Below, in pieces: positions 23,801 through 37,059 of a DNA stretch of 64,000 bases. Every line of letters begins with the position of its first letter. Within the stretch, counting starts at the first letter, position 1. The notes beneath the pieces are model-generated. The model saw only the letters and a program-made list of their open reading frames with translations. It had not been told where the DNA came from and made no database searches. The position numbers were made by a program, and so were the translations under genes. This DNA comes from Lineus longissimus. Taxonomy: Eukaryota > Nemertea > Pilidiophora > Heteronemertea > Lineidae. The stretch is taken from contig NC_088311.1 of NCBI RefSeq assembly GCF_910592395.1, positions 9,242,501 through 9,306,500 of the forward strand, read 5' to 3'.

Positions 23801-25430
23801 AACGTAATCGAAATTTATCTGCACCTCTAATGAAAAGGATTAGAAAAGACCAACAACTATTGCCATGCTTCCTGCGGCTATTATGATAAACTAGGGCCCA
23901 CTTGAAACCTTTCACGTGGCCCTTCCATCTTGTCTTGACGCCGATGAGGGTAATCTAGCTACAGTCAATAGGGATTGCCATTGTCCCCTTTACCTCCCTC
24001 CGCACTGGGGATAAGACCCACAATAAAATACCAATTAGAACTCGGATTGAAATATCATGACCCTCTAAATCGAGACGGGTTATAACAGCGTTGAATACCT
24101 TTTGTTAGATCAAGACACCTTTCGCGCGACTGGGAATCATAACGCCTTCGCAACGGATATGCAAAAGTGATAAATCTTGTTTTCGCGCCTTCCATCTCAA
24201 CTATTTTGAAGCTGCATGGCTACACCTTAAGGATATTCGTGCTAAGGTCAGAGCTCAATGTCCTCAATGATGTGTATTTTGAACGCACCAAATAAGGATT
24301 TACTTTGGAAGTAGCCCACATAAGGTGTGGCGTTTGTAGATAAGCTTAGAAACTAAAATCTAAATCTATTCTAGATCTAAACTTGAGATCTTCAGTGTAT
24401 TGTCTTCATATACGAAGCCCACATATAATATAATGTTTGTAGTTAAGTTCAGAATCTTTAATCTATATTTGCTCCCCATGGAGGGCAGGTTGTGGGTTAT
24501 CAAAGGAAAATGTTCCTTTTGATTTGTGTTTGATGTCTGTTTTAGCATCAACGTAAGTAGACGTTGTAGCCAGTTATAGCGGCAGTAGCATGATGTCATC
24601 CTGGGTTACGCATTAAAAGCATGTCGACGTCAGTCGATTACACGTAGTTTCCATCATTGTTTGTCAACTCATTTTCTGTTACGCAGCTATGGGTGTACAG
24701 GGTGTTAAAGAAATATTGCCATATCAAAAGACTTAAGATTTTTGTTTAAAACAATGGTGGCCAATATGGGTCGTACATGAAATTTAAATATACATCAGAT
24801 TATGTAATTGAAGATGATTGAATCCAGAAATATGCTGTCGTCATTGTATAACAAGTTCGTTGGACATGTTGGAGAAGTGGTAATCATTTCGTGATATCTT
24901 GGTAAATGATGGTAACTGACGAGACTGATTAACACCTAAATGTTTCTTCGAAATATACTATTACCAATTTACGGACTTTCATTCATCTGACTTTCTTGTC
25001 AAAGATAGTCCTATAGTTTCTAATTAATGGTTTGCCTCATTCAAAAAATATTAACTGTTTCAACATGGCAAGGTTTTGTTTAAAGCCCTGCACATGTACG
25101 TCTATTACTAATTTTCCCGTTGGCACCAAATCAGCGACCTGAAGAAATGCTTATGTATGCTGAAGTGTCGGGAGTGTCCTTGTCAACGATGAGTCACAAG
25201 TACCGTCTTAAGGTGTGTTACATCATAATTGTAAGTGATGTGATTTACTAATGAATCGAAGGCGTATGCTAGGCATTGGTATCATAATCCAAGAGCCGTA
25301 GGCAAAATATTGACGCACTTAGATTAGCAGCAGCACGGACAGATTGCTTTGCTATATCACTGACATAGCCAAGCGCTACCAGCTAATAGTTCGCGTTAAT
25401 GCTGTGACTCAGGTCAGGACGGATATTTGG
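20850..25430. other. Long non-coding stretch, scattered regulatory-like words
   Basis: No gene recognised in about 4.6 kb. The palindrome GGTACATGTACC lies at 21526-21537. Direct repeats of GAATGGAACGGCG lie near 23455 and 23473, beside a CRE-like TGACGTCA near 23499. TACAGGGTGTTAAAGAAATA near 24695 resembles a mariner terminal repeat, but no partner end was found. The 22180-22500 segment has the mixed-composition texture of conserved non-coding DNA; this is an impression, not a measurement. Confidence 0.5.
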
Positions 25431-25432
25431 TG

Positions 25433-25472
25433 TCAGTTCGCGAAAGAGAAGATCAGTTTGCGAAAAGGAAGA
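25433..25472. repeat. 20-bp tandem duplication
   Basis: TCAGTTCGCGAAAGAGAAGA is followed directly by a copy with three changes. It lies within a 100-codon open frame (25344-25646, plus strand) that has no recognisable domain. Confidence 0.65.
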
Positions 25473-28400
25473 ATAAGTCAAGTGGTGGCCGAGAAAAGAT
25501 ACTATGGTCAAACAAGAAGATACTGTCCAAGTCCAGTGAAAGTGTCATATGGTGCGCGAGTAGTTCTGTTTATGAATCATGCTAAACAGATCAGAGTCCT
25601 TAAAACATTCTCCAATACGTGTGCGAGTAGGGTTGACCTTGCTTGACACTTCGGCAGCGCGAACCAGGATTTTTAAAGCGTAAAAAACCTAATTAATAAA
25701 TCGATATCGAGAGCATCCCATGCATTAAATGTGCATTTACAAGTCCCTGCCCCTAACGTTAATCAAAAAGTAGATCGTGACTTCGATGGCGTATGAAGGA
25801 CGAGTAGTACGGCAGACTGCGATAAAGAATCTGCCCTAATGAACTGAACCTCTCCGAGCATTGGCTCACGTAATCCACATGTGAGTCACCCCAATCGCAC
25901 GGAATGGAAAAGTCATTAAGAACAATATAAAATAGAGATACTGAAGGTAGGGATTACGGGGTGAATGGGAAAGCAATAAAGCGACAACATGGTGTGTTCT
26001 TTCACTGAGGCTAACGTACGATCTCATTATGAAATGGCCAGTTTGAAAGAAACCTGAATGAAATGGCATTCATCTTCATTTTAACAACACGTACTGTCCC
26101 TACATATACTTCGACCACGTAATGTGCTAATGTCGACCGTTTAGCTGTCCCTGATGAATGATTTTCGACATAACAATAAATAGACGTAACTGCAAAATGA
26201 TCTACGAGGCGTCTTCTCCACCGAGATGATAATCGCTGCCATCATGTCAGTCCTCCATATTCTCTCATTCGGCTCTTGGATGCCATTGCATTTGTTCTTT
26301 GAACATTAAGTTGAAGGCGTGTCATGGTATATAACAAGGGCAAGACTCACACTTGATACAAGCCAGAAAATGTCGGCAATATAGAAATGTGATAAAGCGC
26401 AATATCGACTTGACACCGAATCACCTTTCTCATTAAACATATAAAGAAAGGTTTATGGCAGGTAAGCCAGGATTTATTACGAGGCGTGTCACCGAAACAT
26501 ATTGCCTGAGGTACCGTGTCGTGTCAGTGATAGATCGACTGAGGCTAGCCGAAACAGCCCCAAGGCTAATAGCACATATTTGGCGAATGTTTCCTGTAGA
26601 TATACCATGATTAACGAGATAGGTTTGCCTAAGAAGGTGGCGGTACATTACTGGTTTATTGGAAATATTGACTTATTATCTAATTGTCTGAGAAGAGAGA
26701 GGCTACTGCCTTTGACCATGATTGTAAGCTGCTTCTCGGGTTACTCTAGGGCAGGGAAGGCAGTAAAGAAGACTGGGACAGCAGGCTTGACAGCCGTTCT
26801 ATCCAGACCAATATGCTCACTGAGGCCGGAGGCGTTGGCCTTTAGTCAAACCTGTCATCCGCAGAATGTAAAGGACTTTCCTTGGCTACAGACTATCGTC
26901 AAATACTACAATACTGGCTGCCTTTGAATTGGAGCCGACACACAGATTCATTGATGGAAGGTGAAGGTCAAAGTGACGTGATCGTCGACCCGAACCTGTC
27001 TTTTACCCTTTCAGCTATAAATAGTCAGATATTTAACCTTATACAGAAACTTGGCCGCGTCTCCTTCTCATTGACTTCTGTCGTCTTGTAGGAGAACATG
27101 GCGGGAAGGTAAACAGGAGTCAATTGCTACATCTCGATCTCGAGTAATCACTCAGAATATCGAGTAGCTCGTTTACTTTACTTAGTTACAAGCAGAAAAG
27201 ACTGATCACGACAGCCTGTTGGAGAACCCGACGATGTCAAGTTTGCCTTTAACAAACATGCCAATGAAATGTCGAGACTTGATTGAGCCCAAATGTCTCG
27301 TTCAGAAAATAGCTATGAAATTGAGATCTTTCCGTACGCTTCGGTTGTCTACTCAATGAGTATCACAAAATATCTGGTACTCTAACTAAAGGCAGCGAGG
27401 AAGAGTGACTACGATCTTCTTGGCTATAGTACAGTAAATCTCCTGCCGGCGAATGATGGACTCTGCTTCCGAATAAATGAGAGGGCGAGTTCGCAGATAC
27501 CAGTGCCAATACGTACGTTACGACACCACTACAAGCTTCCAGTGTGACTATTTTACGGGGCCAAAGCAAAATACCTCACTCATTGGTTGTTTTTTGCAGT
27601 TGTTGCAGCCTCCTCTTCCGCTTACGAGCTCACAAAGCGACAAAAAAACGACACGCAAAGTGCACTGGTAGGACACACTTTGATCTGAGCGTCAAAGGCG
27701 GTATTTCCCCGGATTTTTCAAAGATGTCTTAGATGTCTTGGAATGTCTTGGATAAACGCTGTAATCTACCAGTGATTTGGAGAAATATAAATGATGGAGA
27801 GCTTTGATTAGAAACTTTCAGTGATGTAAGCGACGGGAAACATTGCCTAATCTGCGCATGAACAAAACGGATGCGGGTTCGGCGAAAGAAAAAGAACGTT
27901 CACCGAGCCGCGTGTGAATATTGGGAGAAGAAAAAACTCCACCTTTACGTTTGATAACATGGGAATTGAAACTTGAAGTTAGTTAAAATACGTTTTTGTC
28001 AACAATACTTTTCCCATTATTACCATGCATGACTTTTTGGAGAACGTCGACACATTATTTGGAGACGTCACCACTTTCTGTGCAGAACTAGTCGAATTAT
28101 ATATAACATGCAGTTTAGAAAAATTACTAAGCTGACGGAATTCCTTTAAAAATTCCCAAATGATGAAATAGTTAAATTATCTCAACGTTTCAATCTTTTC
28201 TGTATTGATTTCGACATACTACCTTCCCTTATAATCCATACCTATCCGGATGTACATGTATACACTATTGTATCAATCAATAATCCCGGGGTTTGCTCTG
28301 ATATACTCAGGGGAGGACCTGTGTGGTCCGCAGCGATAGGGAAGGGAAATATGGCCTCATCTGAATGCATCATAAGCACCGCCGCTGACAAAATCCATTT

Positions 28401-29667
28401 GTTTTTCATCGATGTATAGAGAGTATTCGCCTGGGAATGAGTGATGTTGACCACGTTGTTTAGCAGTAGTTTAACGGTGGCAATCCATTGTATTTTATTG
28501 ATGCATGGATACATCTCCGGTTGAAACATCATGTATGAAATATAAAGTGTTGATACTTCTAGTTTTTGTGTAGGCAGAACAGTGGAAAACGTTCTCTGGA
28601 ATGTCTTTTTGGGCATGACACCTACCTTCTCATCTTTAGGGAAAAAGGCATTCAAACAGGCTTTGGGGAAGGCATTTGCCCCTGCTAACTAACTATAGAT
28701 ACGTCGTTAACACCAGCCACGAACCACCAGGAAAGCCATATCCATTCACTGACGCTGGCCTCGATGTCAGCTCTGCCAATTTATCAAGGCAAATAGAAAG
28801 CCATCATTTAGCAATTTAGCTTCCCTAGACTAATTGCAGCCAGGCACAGGTTCCATTGCGCCTCATTGGATCCCTATGGTGGCAAATTTGGAGGTAAGCA
28901 AACAACAAATGAGATTGTGATATATGTAATTACAGTATCATCGGCCGCTATATGAGAGGGCTGTGGTACAGGCCGGGAGAGATGGTCGTATGTAGTCGAG
29001 GCACACGGTCGAACAACGAAATAGCCCCGTAAAATGGTGATCAGGGTGATATCATTACACATTTGGTAGTGTAAGTCAGAATCTTTGCAAACAGAGTGAT
29101 TGATTGTACCTAGGGTTGTGATCTTTCTTTTGTTAAGCAAGTTGGGCGAGGACTTCGCCTGGAAGTTTTCAGTTTGAGGATTTTTAAATTAACATTTCAT
29201 ACTGTAAATCACTGCATTTTCTAGTCTCTTTTAATTTGAAAGTCCGAGTACGCAATATTTTTCGGTGTTTCGAATTAAAAAAATACACATTTTGGCGAGT
29301 TTCATTTTTTTGCACATATGCAAGCCCAGCGTAGATGATATGTTTTACCTCCCTAGTGCAAATAAAACTTAGATCGACGCTATTTGGAATCAACATGATA
29401 GGTTTACAAATATTGACCCGTTTATATGTGATATTGTATGTTTATACTCCATATTGTCACACACATTCGCAATGATAACAATGGACTCACGATAATTGCC
29501 TGTTTTGATTTGATGGATAGTATTCCCTACCAACACGCATCAAATCCATTACTGACGTTCTGTGATACGGGTATGATTAAATTGTACAGTACGACAACCC
29601 ATAAAAATGGCAAAATATTATTTTATTAGCAGTGTATCACGGTCACCTAAAGTTGATGTTCTGCAGA
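25473..29667. other. Long non-coding stretch, no gene seen
   Basis: Open frames of 141 codons (26502-26927, plus) and 137 codons (28242-28655, minus) show no familiar motif and are treated as chance. A triple GATGTCTTGG-like word lies at 27723-27750. The 28640-28880 segment has enhancer-like texture. Poly-A/T runs occur near 29278 and 29306. Confidence 0.5.
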
Positions 29668-29850
29668 TACATACATCTAGCGCTTTTCCATGTCAACCCA
29701 GCTCAAAGCGCTTCCGGCATCCCGGCGTGTTCTGGAAAATGATTCACTTATCCATCAAACTCTCACATTGAATGAACAAAGAGGCTTGGGAGGGATTCGA
29801 ACCCACCTCATCACAGCGCCTCCCGTTGACTGTCGTCTATACCTTACTTT
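29668..29850 (-). mobile_element. tRNA-derived SINE remnant with hairpin tail
   Basis: Read on the minus strand, a perfect pol III B-box (GGTTCGAATCC, at 29793-29803) sits in a T-arm-like stem GTGGG...CCCTC with four of five pairs. It ends about 80 bases before AGCGCTTTGAGC and, 13 bases further, GGAAAAGCGCT. Those two words flank the 3' tail of V-SINE-type elements as I recall them. The A-box part (TAGACGACAGTCAACGGG) is decayed. It cannot be an active tRNA because no acceptor stem pairs. Confidence 0.5.
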
Positions 29851-32800
29851 TTGGATCTTGTCAGTAGAACATGTACATGTAAGCACGGTGGGTAAAGGTA
29901 TTGGTTTACCTTTGCAACACAATAGAAACAAGGCCCTCCCATTACAGTGTTGGCGGGGTACAATCGGATAGAAATAATAAATGCGGGCCTTACGCCCCTC
30001 AAAAAGAACTAATCTTTTGTATGTTTCTTTTGTGTCGTCATTTCCAGGTGAGAAACGTATTTTTCTTAGGGAAACTGATACCTTTAGCCATCGTGTAAGG
30101 CTATATTCAAACCGTAATCTCTGTGTAAAAGTTCAAATAATGTGTACTTGAAACTTTTAGATTGGCAATGCAGCGCTCTGTTGTTCATGAAAAATCTTAT
30201 TACTCGAAACGATCGATCGACATCTTATAGTGCTCGCTGTCTTGATTCATATATGAATACATGTATGATTAATGAAGAAAGTGTTTCAGTTTTAATTCAT
30301 AACAAAATCTCAAATAATGTTGAATAATTCATAAATTTTTACAGAAAAAGCGCATGGGAAATCGATTAATGTTATGTATGGTTAATAAAAAATGGCTTTG
30401 TTGTAAATTTTTAAGGCTTTAGGCAGACTTTGGTAAAAACGGTTTAATAGCATTCCGCGACGTAACTATTCATAGCTCACAAAGGTCATTTGAATAAGAT
30501 ATTGATGACGTTTTAGTCACGTGACAGTCGGACATCGACACTTATTTCTACGCATTTGAGCTTATTTCAAAGTCAATTATCTTTGACCCTGCATTGTTTT
30601 TAGCATGAATGATACCATAGAGTCACAGAGAGAAATGTTCAGAACAATTATGTAGTATTTCCAACACTCGGACATGTGCCAGATTGAATCTAACTGCCCT
30701 ACTTAGAAAGCCTGAATCCATTACGAAACCGCATGTTTGTCCGACATTGCCTGTAATTCAGCGATGGGTAAATAGAGGGCAGCAGCTGCAGTGACGTCAT
30801 CTTCGCGGAATGCTATTGAATGAAAAAGCGCACATGAAGTTCCAGGGAATGAATCACATGACACATAGTATTCCCAAGCTTCTTTGCATATTTCTCGAGT
30901 TTGATTGAGCTATTTGATAAAAAAGACGAGTTGAACGTTGTAAATATCTGATGTTTTATGATGTAAAAGGTTAACTGCTTTACAGTGGAGGATTAGTCTG
31001 AGACTGTATACAAGTCTCGCAGATGGAATGTTTGGGCTACTACTTCTTTGACTTTTCATACTACATACAACTAGGCAGCCGCAATCTTGCTTTTCTCCCT
31101 CGGGACTTCATGGAATAGTATATGATCATGACGAACTACACTACCCTGCACCATTTCTGTCGTCCTATACCGCTTCCCAGGGAATTCTCTAGAGCTCACA
31201 GAGCGATGATTTTACAATATCGATCATTTGACGAAGCAATCAATACATTACCTTTTAATTACGTCAAGCATTCTCAATCAATGCGTTTGTTGTTGAAAGC
31301 TTTCAGAATTCACTTTAAAGTGTTACCGCGGCTCATAAGGAGATATCACGACATTCTTCATCGATTGACTCAGCATGGAGAGTAAATGGCTGCAATTCAT
31401 TGACTCTGAATCTAGATCAGGCTAGACGTTCGTATAAAGTTAGTCACGCTAGGTCCGGGGAATATGGGTCTGTCTCCACCATAGCGGGAAACTCGCTTTC
31501 ACATTCTTTGTGTTCACTCAATACATATGCAGTGCCGATAACTTTCATCAAAATAATCCCGCCACCAAACTGTGAAAGCGGCGCGGATTCCCACGTCTCG
31601 CCGCGGCTACCAGCCGTTGTGGAAGCAGCTTATTGCGAGAACCTTGTGCTGACGTCATGGTACTTTATTTCTATGAAAACGCCCATCCTGTCTTGGAGGA
31701 GGAATACTCTCTGGAGAAAATTATCCCATCCAAGTGCAGAGCGAACGCTGAAGAAGCAGAAGAAGAATTTCTATGATCAGATACCAATGACCATTCTGTA
31801 GGGATCAACCTTACATCTCCTATTCATTGATCATTGGTCCATACTCATAGAATATCAGTCGGCGACAGAATACAAAGTTTAGTATCCACAGCTAACCGCA
31901 GGCAATGGTAAAAACTCTTCTGAAGGCGTTATTCCATCCGAGGTTGCTGAGTGAGACCCAGGTACAGGGGAATTCTCTTTGCCTGCTGAAACCTCTCAAA
32001 ATGCACGAGCTAACCGGTACAAACAGAACGTCATTTCCCGTATCTTTTTCTATCATGCAGTCATCTTGAATATTTCAAGAAGGGAAACTAAAGCAATGAA
32101 TACAGAATTACTCTCAGTGCTGATTAAAAATGCTACACCACAAGCTCAGACTCTGAATACTAAACGGCTGCCTTCTTATCTCAAGAATTCTGAAAACAAA
32201 CCGAACGTTCTGAGCGAGAGCAGAGTAAAAAGATTTCACAAAGCCAGATAGTTGCACCGTCTTTACCTCCTGAAAAATTCTGGCGATAATGCAACCTGAT
32301 CTTATTCTTTGCCATCACCTTCAAGGCGGGGGGTCAAACATCTCTTCAGAACTTATAAAAGTCAATTGACTTACCTGGTTAGGTAATTTATGCGTTTGCC
32401 TTCGTCGGAGTTTTGGTGTCCTCAGTTGAAAATAGGCGGGTTAACAATGGCTTGAGGGTATACAGTAATGCAGAGTACATGTACCTCTGTTTGCATGTGA
32501 AATGCTTAAGTCTACATCCCATTAAACATTCCAGAGAAATACATTTCTTTAGTAGTGAAAATGTACCATTGAAAATTATTTCTGTTTTTCACCGGAAAAG
32601 AGCTCGAGGTGTTTGATTATTATTTCCATTTTTCCAACAGTGGTATTTTTAGGACAAACTTGCAACCAGAATCGAATGGAGGAATAAGATACCAAAATTA
32701 TCGTGAATTGGCGGAAGTGCGAGTGCATCTCACGCTCATCAAGATAATCAAAACGACATCAACGTGACAATGACACAGAAGTGCAACCACATCGTTCTAA

Positions 32801-33320
32801 AAATGTAGTGAAGCGATAAGATCATGCTATTTGCAAAGCAGATCTCACAATATCTTACCACCCTGTAAATGTGTACTAACACCTGATTACAGCTTGTGTA
32901 CATACACAGTATCTCAAACTACAGGTGTATCAACGGCTTCTTGTGTGGTTTTCTCCCCTTCAGCTAACTTTAAACATGATTCTCGTGAATCACATGTTTA
33001 AGGCAATCGAAGCCAGCGCGATGAATGATTTTACATCTTTATGGATAACGGCCCTAGAAAACCTATCCAGCTGCCTAGCTGGAAGTGGATCCATTGACGT
33101 GCAGTACCTCGTGGCAATTGCTGACGGGATACGCAGAGAATGTCCCATTGCTAAACAAAGTCTCTTAAATTTATCCTCACCGAAGCTAGATGAGACTATT
33201 ACGTGTTTCTCTCTTTCTGGCTTCCCTGGTGGTCACGAGGCGAACTATTTCAAAACTCGTCTGACTGTAACACATAAGAGTCCTTTAAACTTCTCTCATG
33301 GTAAACGCTGATGTGGAAAA
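29851..33320. other. Long non-coding stretch, no gene seen
   Basis: Frames of 133 codons (31400-31801) and 128 codons (32925-33311), both on the plus strand, lack recognisable domains. CRE-like TGACGTCA words lie near 30792 and 31651, the first beside AGGGCAGCAGCTGCAG. Very AT-rich from 30290 to 30420. Confidence 0.5.
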
Positions 33321-33412
33321 AAAACCTGGCCTAATTTCGGGAAGTCGGCCGAGCGCTGCCGAGTTACCACTTCGCCGCTGCGCGACCGCTGCGCTTTCCA
33401 GCAAGCCAGGCA
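33321..33412. repeat. Isolated GC-rich block, possible SINE or foldback remnant
   Basis: About 90 bases far richer in GC than the surroundings begin with CCTGGC and end with GCCAGG. The block holds repeated CGCTGCGC words and GGCCGAGCGCTGCCGAG. On the minus strand GGCGAAGTGGTAACTCGGC recalls a tRNA-Leu or tRNA-Ser A-box region, but no B-box follows. It may be a tRNA-derived repeat head or a foldback element. It cannot be named from the sequence alone. Confidence 0.35.
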
Positions 33413-35305
33413 CCCAGTATCTATAACTAAAGCAGTATGTCTGAAACACCACTTCTATCTTCTACAAACATTCACAACACGGACGTTTATTTTCTTAACC
33501 GCATCTACAACACTGAAATGAATTTCTCCTCGTCCTGCACCTGACGGTTTATTGAACACTAGATCGAATACGCGTCTTCCCTTTCTCCACAGATTTACCG
33601 CCCTTTGCTCAGAATCTGTCGCTTCGTTTCACTTGTGAATCATTGTGAGATAAATGTTCCTCGGATCAATTCTTCAAGTATGTGATTTATTTATAAGGGC
33701 GAGGTGAATGGGATGTGGATTGATCGATTTTGCGAAACCCGAGAGTGTGTCTTTAATGGTGCAAGTTGCTGGTTAGAATCTTACTTCAGTTCTATGAGAC
33801 TACCGTATATAGGCGATCGGGCGTATAGAGCGACACTGCGCTGACGGCAGCTTTATTAGTAAGCAAGACATTTTAGGAGATACATATCTTCATCGACAGC
33901 CGATAAGGTGTCTTTTGGGTACAATTTTCTTTTTAAAGAAGGGAGATTTGTTTCTTCTTTCGATTTGTCGCCCACGCGAGTTTCCTTTTGCAAATAGACC
34001 ATTGACAACCAGTCCTCTTTTGGCTCTTTTCCCATTCATATGAAAGAAAAAGGCTATTTCCTCGAATACGAAGGCTAAACCTTAGTCTTTTGCTCTTTGT
34101 CTGAAGCTGAAGTTCAAAAGGGCTCATATAAAAAAAACACACTCAAGGCAACTTTGACGTTTTTAAAAATAAACACTGAAGCCACAAAAAGCCACTGATC
34201 AAAGCTTTCGGTGAACACAGCCGTGTCTGTGGAGCCGGAACCGACCGTTTGGCAAGAGGAGTGTGTCATTTACCAGAGCCGCACGCTTCGCGTGGACACC
34301 ATAGAAATGCTGGCAACTCCCGTTATGATCTTTGCTCTCTTCACCTCCAGCCTATCCCAGCCTCGTCCCACAATTACACAGTTAATAGTTCCGTGCACAA
34401 CGGCGATATGAATAAATAAAATTAATGCATATTATATTGACATGACATTTTAGACATTAGCATGTATACTTGCATTGTGGTGGTAAAGCAGTGTGGATAT
34501 TGACACTGGCCAATACTAATAACCAAGAAGCAGGTTTCGTGTTGGGATTGGTTAGGTTGCCTTGCTAAAGCAAACGAGAGCTACTGTTGAGTGATTACTG
34601 CCTGTCATGCTTTGGCCGTGGTTTATTTGACCGGGATACATCATTCGTGGATGAATCTGGCAGCAGTTTGTTCGGCATGATAAACTGGTATTAACTGCGA
34701 TAATACTAATAAACTAGAATGCCGAAATGATAGACTACTCTCAACTAAATCTACATTTTAATTAGCATATCATGAGGACGATTTTTTATTTCTTCTATAC
34801 AGGCTAAGGTGTGTCTTAGTTGCATGCATAAAAACTACAAAACAGATTGGAGGACCGGTTAAACATTGAGTTGAGAGTTGAGTGTCAACTAGGACAATAG
34901 CTCTATAACCAATATTGGGCCATTTGTAATGTCAAAGCAAAAGAGGGAACGGTGATGACATTGCATGTATCAGCGTACCATATTGACGTTTACCATATAG
35001 ACAGTATTCGGAAGAATGTCAAAGAGTAGACACTCACTCACCTCGTCTGAGTGAGTTCGATACAAGTCAAGGACCAGCTTGGCTTATTTACGACTAAGGT
35101 TCTTGACATGGCTGCGTTGGTACAGGGAGTCAGGGTGGCCATCTGTTATATATGCCAAGTTTCATCCCTCCGATTCCTTCATTTTGTAAACGAGACGTAG
35201 AACTCGGATTCGTTTTGCGTAGAGGCTTCTGATCTGCCCGTCACTTATCTGATATTTGGACAGACCTTATAGGCACTCTGACCACCTTTACTCCTTTTTT
35301 TTCAA
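33413..35305. other. Non-coding stretch, no gene seen
   Basis: Short frames only. No RNA gene or structured repeat was recognised. Confidence 0.5.
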
Positions 35306-35308
35306 TGT

Positions 35309-35332
35309 TGTGCGCATGCGTATCTTCCTGCT
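35309..35332. promoter_or_regulatory. NRF1-like palindrome with ETS-like word
   Basis: TGCGCATGCG at 35311-35320 matches the NRF1 core palindrome and is followed closely by CTTCCTG. No other promoter element, exon or CpG-rich block accompanies it. Confidence 0.2.
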
Positions 35333-35935
35333 CACGCGTAGTGATATATACTTCAAATAGATCCTAAAATGATCGTTCTCAAAAGTTTTTTACACTCAGG
35401 TTTTGAATCAAAATTGATCGATGTTTAAGTTGTCAAAGCAAAATGGTTAAAAATTAACATTGAAAAAATGATGCTCTAGATTGGTGTCGATATCAAAATC
35501 ACTATATCGAACCACGACAGAGGTGATTGGTTGCCACGTGCGAGGCCACATGTGAATACGCTGAGAGAGATTGTTACGCAGTTTTTGCACGACCTCTGAC
35601 CAGTTTATGCAGAGGCTTGTGAACTGTATACTGTTTATGCCAACGTTCGTTTTGTAACATGATCCAGAATCCTGCTCTGCAGACAATCACAGCCTCGTGA
35701 TCTATCATTCCAATCAAATGAAGATACCTACCCTGCAAGCACGTGCTGCTTTTATTGCATTACTATTGCTAATGCATTGTAATCAGCGATGTTAGATTGA
35801 CTACAAGTCATATGGTTCTATTGTCTGGAGGGGGTATAGATGACGACGCATTCTTCTCATCTCATATTACATCATCGTTAGATTTGGCATTGTTCATGTG
35901 TATGTTGAAGAGATCATCAGCATTGATGTTGTGTT
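35333..35935. other. Non-coding stretch, no gene seen
   Basis: Short frames only; no feature was recognised. Confidence 0.5.
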
Positions 35936-35939
35936 ACAG

Positions 35940-36110
35940 ATTTGAAATTTGAAATAAAACTGGCCCCAATGAAGCAGTCCACTCGTCTCCCCGCGCTTCA
36001 CAGCTACACTCCTTGCTGATTAGTCCGCCTGGCACTAAGGCACGATCGATGAGTAATCCCGGGCCACTGATGGCCAGGATAATTGCCACTACCATCTCAG
36101 TCATCTTATT
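35940..36110. promoter_or_regulatory. Candidate conserved non-coding block
   Basis: Balanced composition without simple repeats, carrying GATTAGTC, GGATAATTGCC and CACTGATGGCC words of homeodomain and zinc-finger type. Other species would be needed to show conservation; this rests on texture only. Confidence 0.15.
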
Positions 36111-36176
36111 GTGGGCCACAGACGGCGCCGGGAGGGGCGAGGTGTCCGTGATGAAGTGTCACATCCCTTAGGTGCC

Positions 36177-36198
36177 CACCTGGGCGACACCCCAGGTG
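36177..36198. promoter_or_regulatory. E-box hairpin CACCTGGG/CCCAGGTG
   Basis: CACCTGGG at 36177-36184 and its exact reverse complement at 36191-36198 are separated by six bases. Each arm carries a CACCTG E-box, the class bound by Snail, ZEB and E-protein factors. It lies in a GC-rich patch (36120-36200). Confidence 0.3.
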
Positions 36199-37055
36199 CA
36201 GGATACAGCCAGACATTAGTTGCGACAACGACAAAGCCCCAGTTGTCTTCCTTCCCTTCGCCGAGGACCGATGAATCAGAACCAAGGCTCAGATTAGCTT
36301 TGCAAATTACATCAACGCACCTGCAGTATTTAGGCAAGTGTCACTCGTCCTTGGATGTTGAATAGGTTTATGTTGTCAGTCCTTCATTACTTTCCCTTTA
36401 CAGCAACTCCTTGGAATCAATTTAACCCAATTTCAACACTGGGTGACGAGGTCTTAGTGTCACACATCGACTGACTATATCGATTCAGACATGTATCATT
36501 GAATAGCTCTTGAAGATCTCTAAGAGCCAAACCCGAATGCAACCCTTTGATGGACTCTACGTTTTGCCGCTGCCTGCGCGAAAGTTAACTTGCATTTATA
36601 TCAACCACACTACCACGAATTGTTTTGCACGTTAAGGTTTCAGCCATAAATATGGTGCCACCCCACCATACTCAGACCAATGTTCTGCACAATATAACAT
36701 GACCGTAGTTTTGTGAGGAACACTATGCAACCCTGAGCTGCGGTGTAGACTGACCATTTATCTACAGTATTCTTTCCACGGCTCTGTCCGAGAAAGAAAA
36801 AATTGTCTATTATGCATCTTGCACAGATGCTGTAGAGCTGGCACACTGTCTTATCGATTACACGGCATAATGTGCCGATGGTAATTGCAGAAGAGTGACT
36901 GTATCTGCCGGACGTATTGCTTTACTGATCATGGTAATTGAAAGATAGGCGGGGTAGTTTATCACCATTGTGGAAAATATGGTTGGAATAAGGATTGATG
37001 TTGGACGTGTTGGACAGAAAATGCCCGATTAACTAACTGCTGGCGGCACTGATCT
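36199..37055. other. Non-coding stretch, no gene seen
   Basis: Short frames only; no recognisable feature. Confidence 0.5.
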
Positions 37056-37059
37056 CGTA

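Noticed and set aside
29780-29850. tRNA gene on the minus strand suggested by a perfect B-box
   Set aside because: No acceptor stem pairs and the A-box is decayed; the hairpin tail downstream fits a SINE instead.
32925-33311. 128-codon plus-strand frame
   Set aside because: The peptide has ordinary composition but no known motif, splice context or support; kept as chance.
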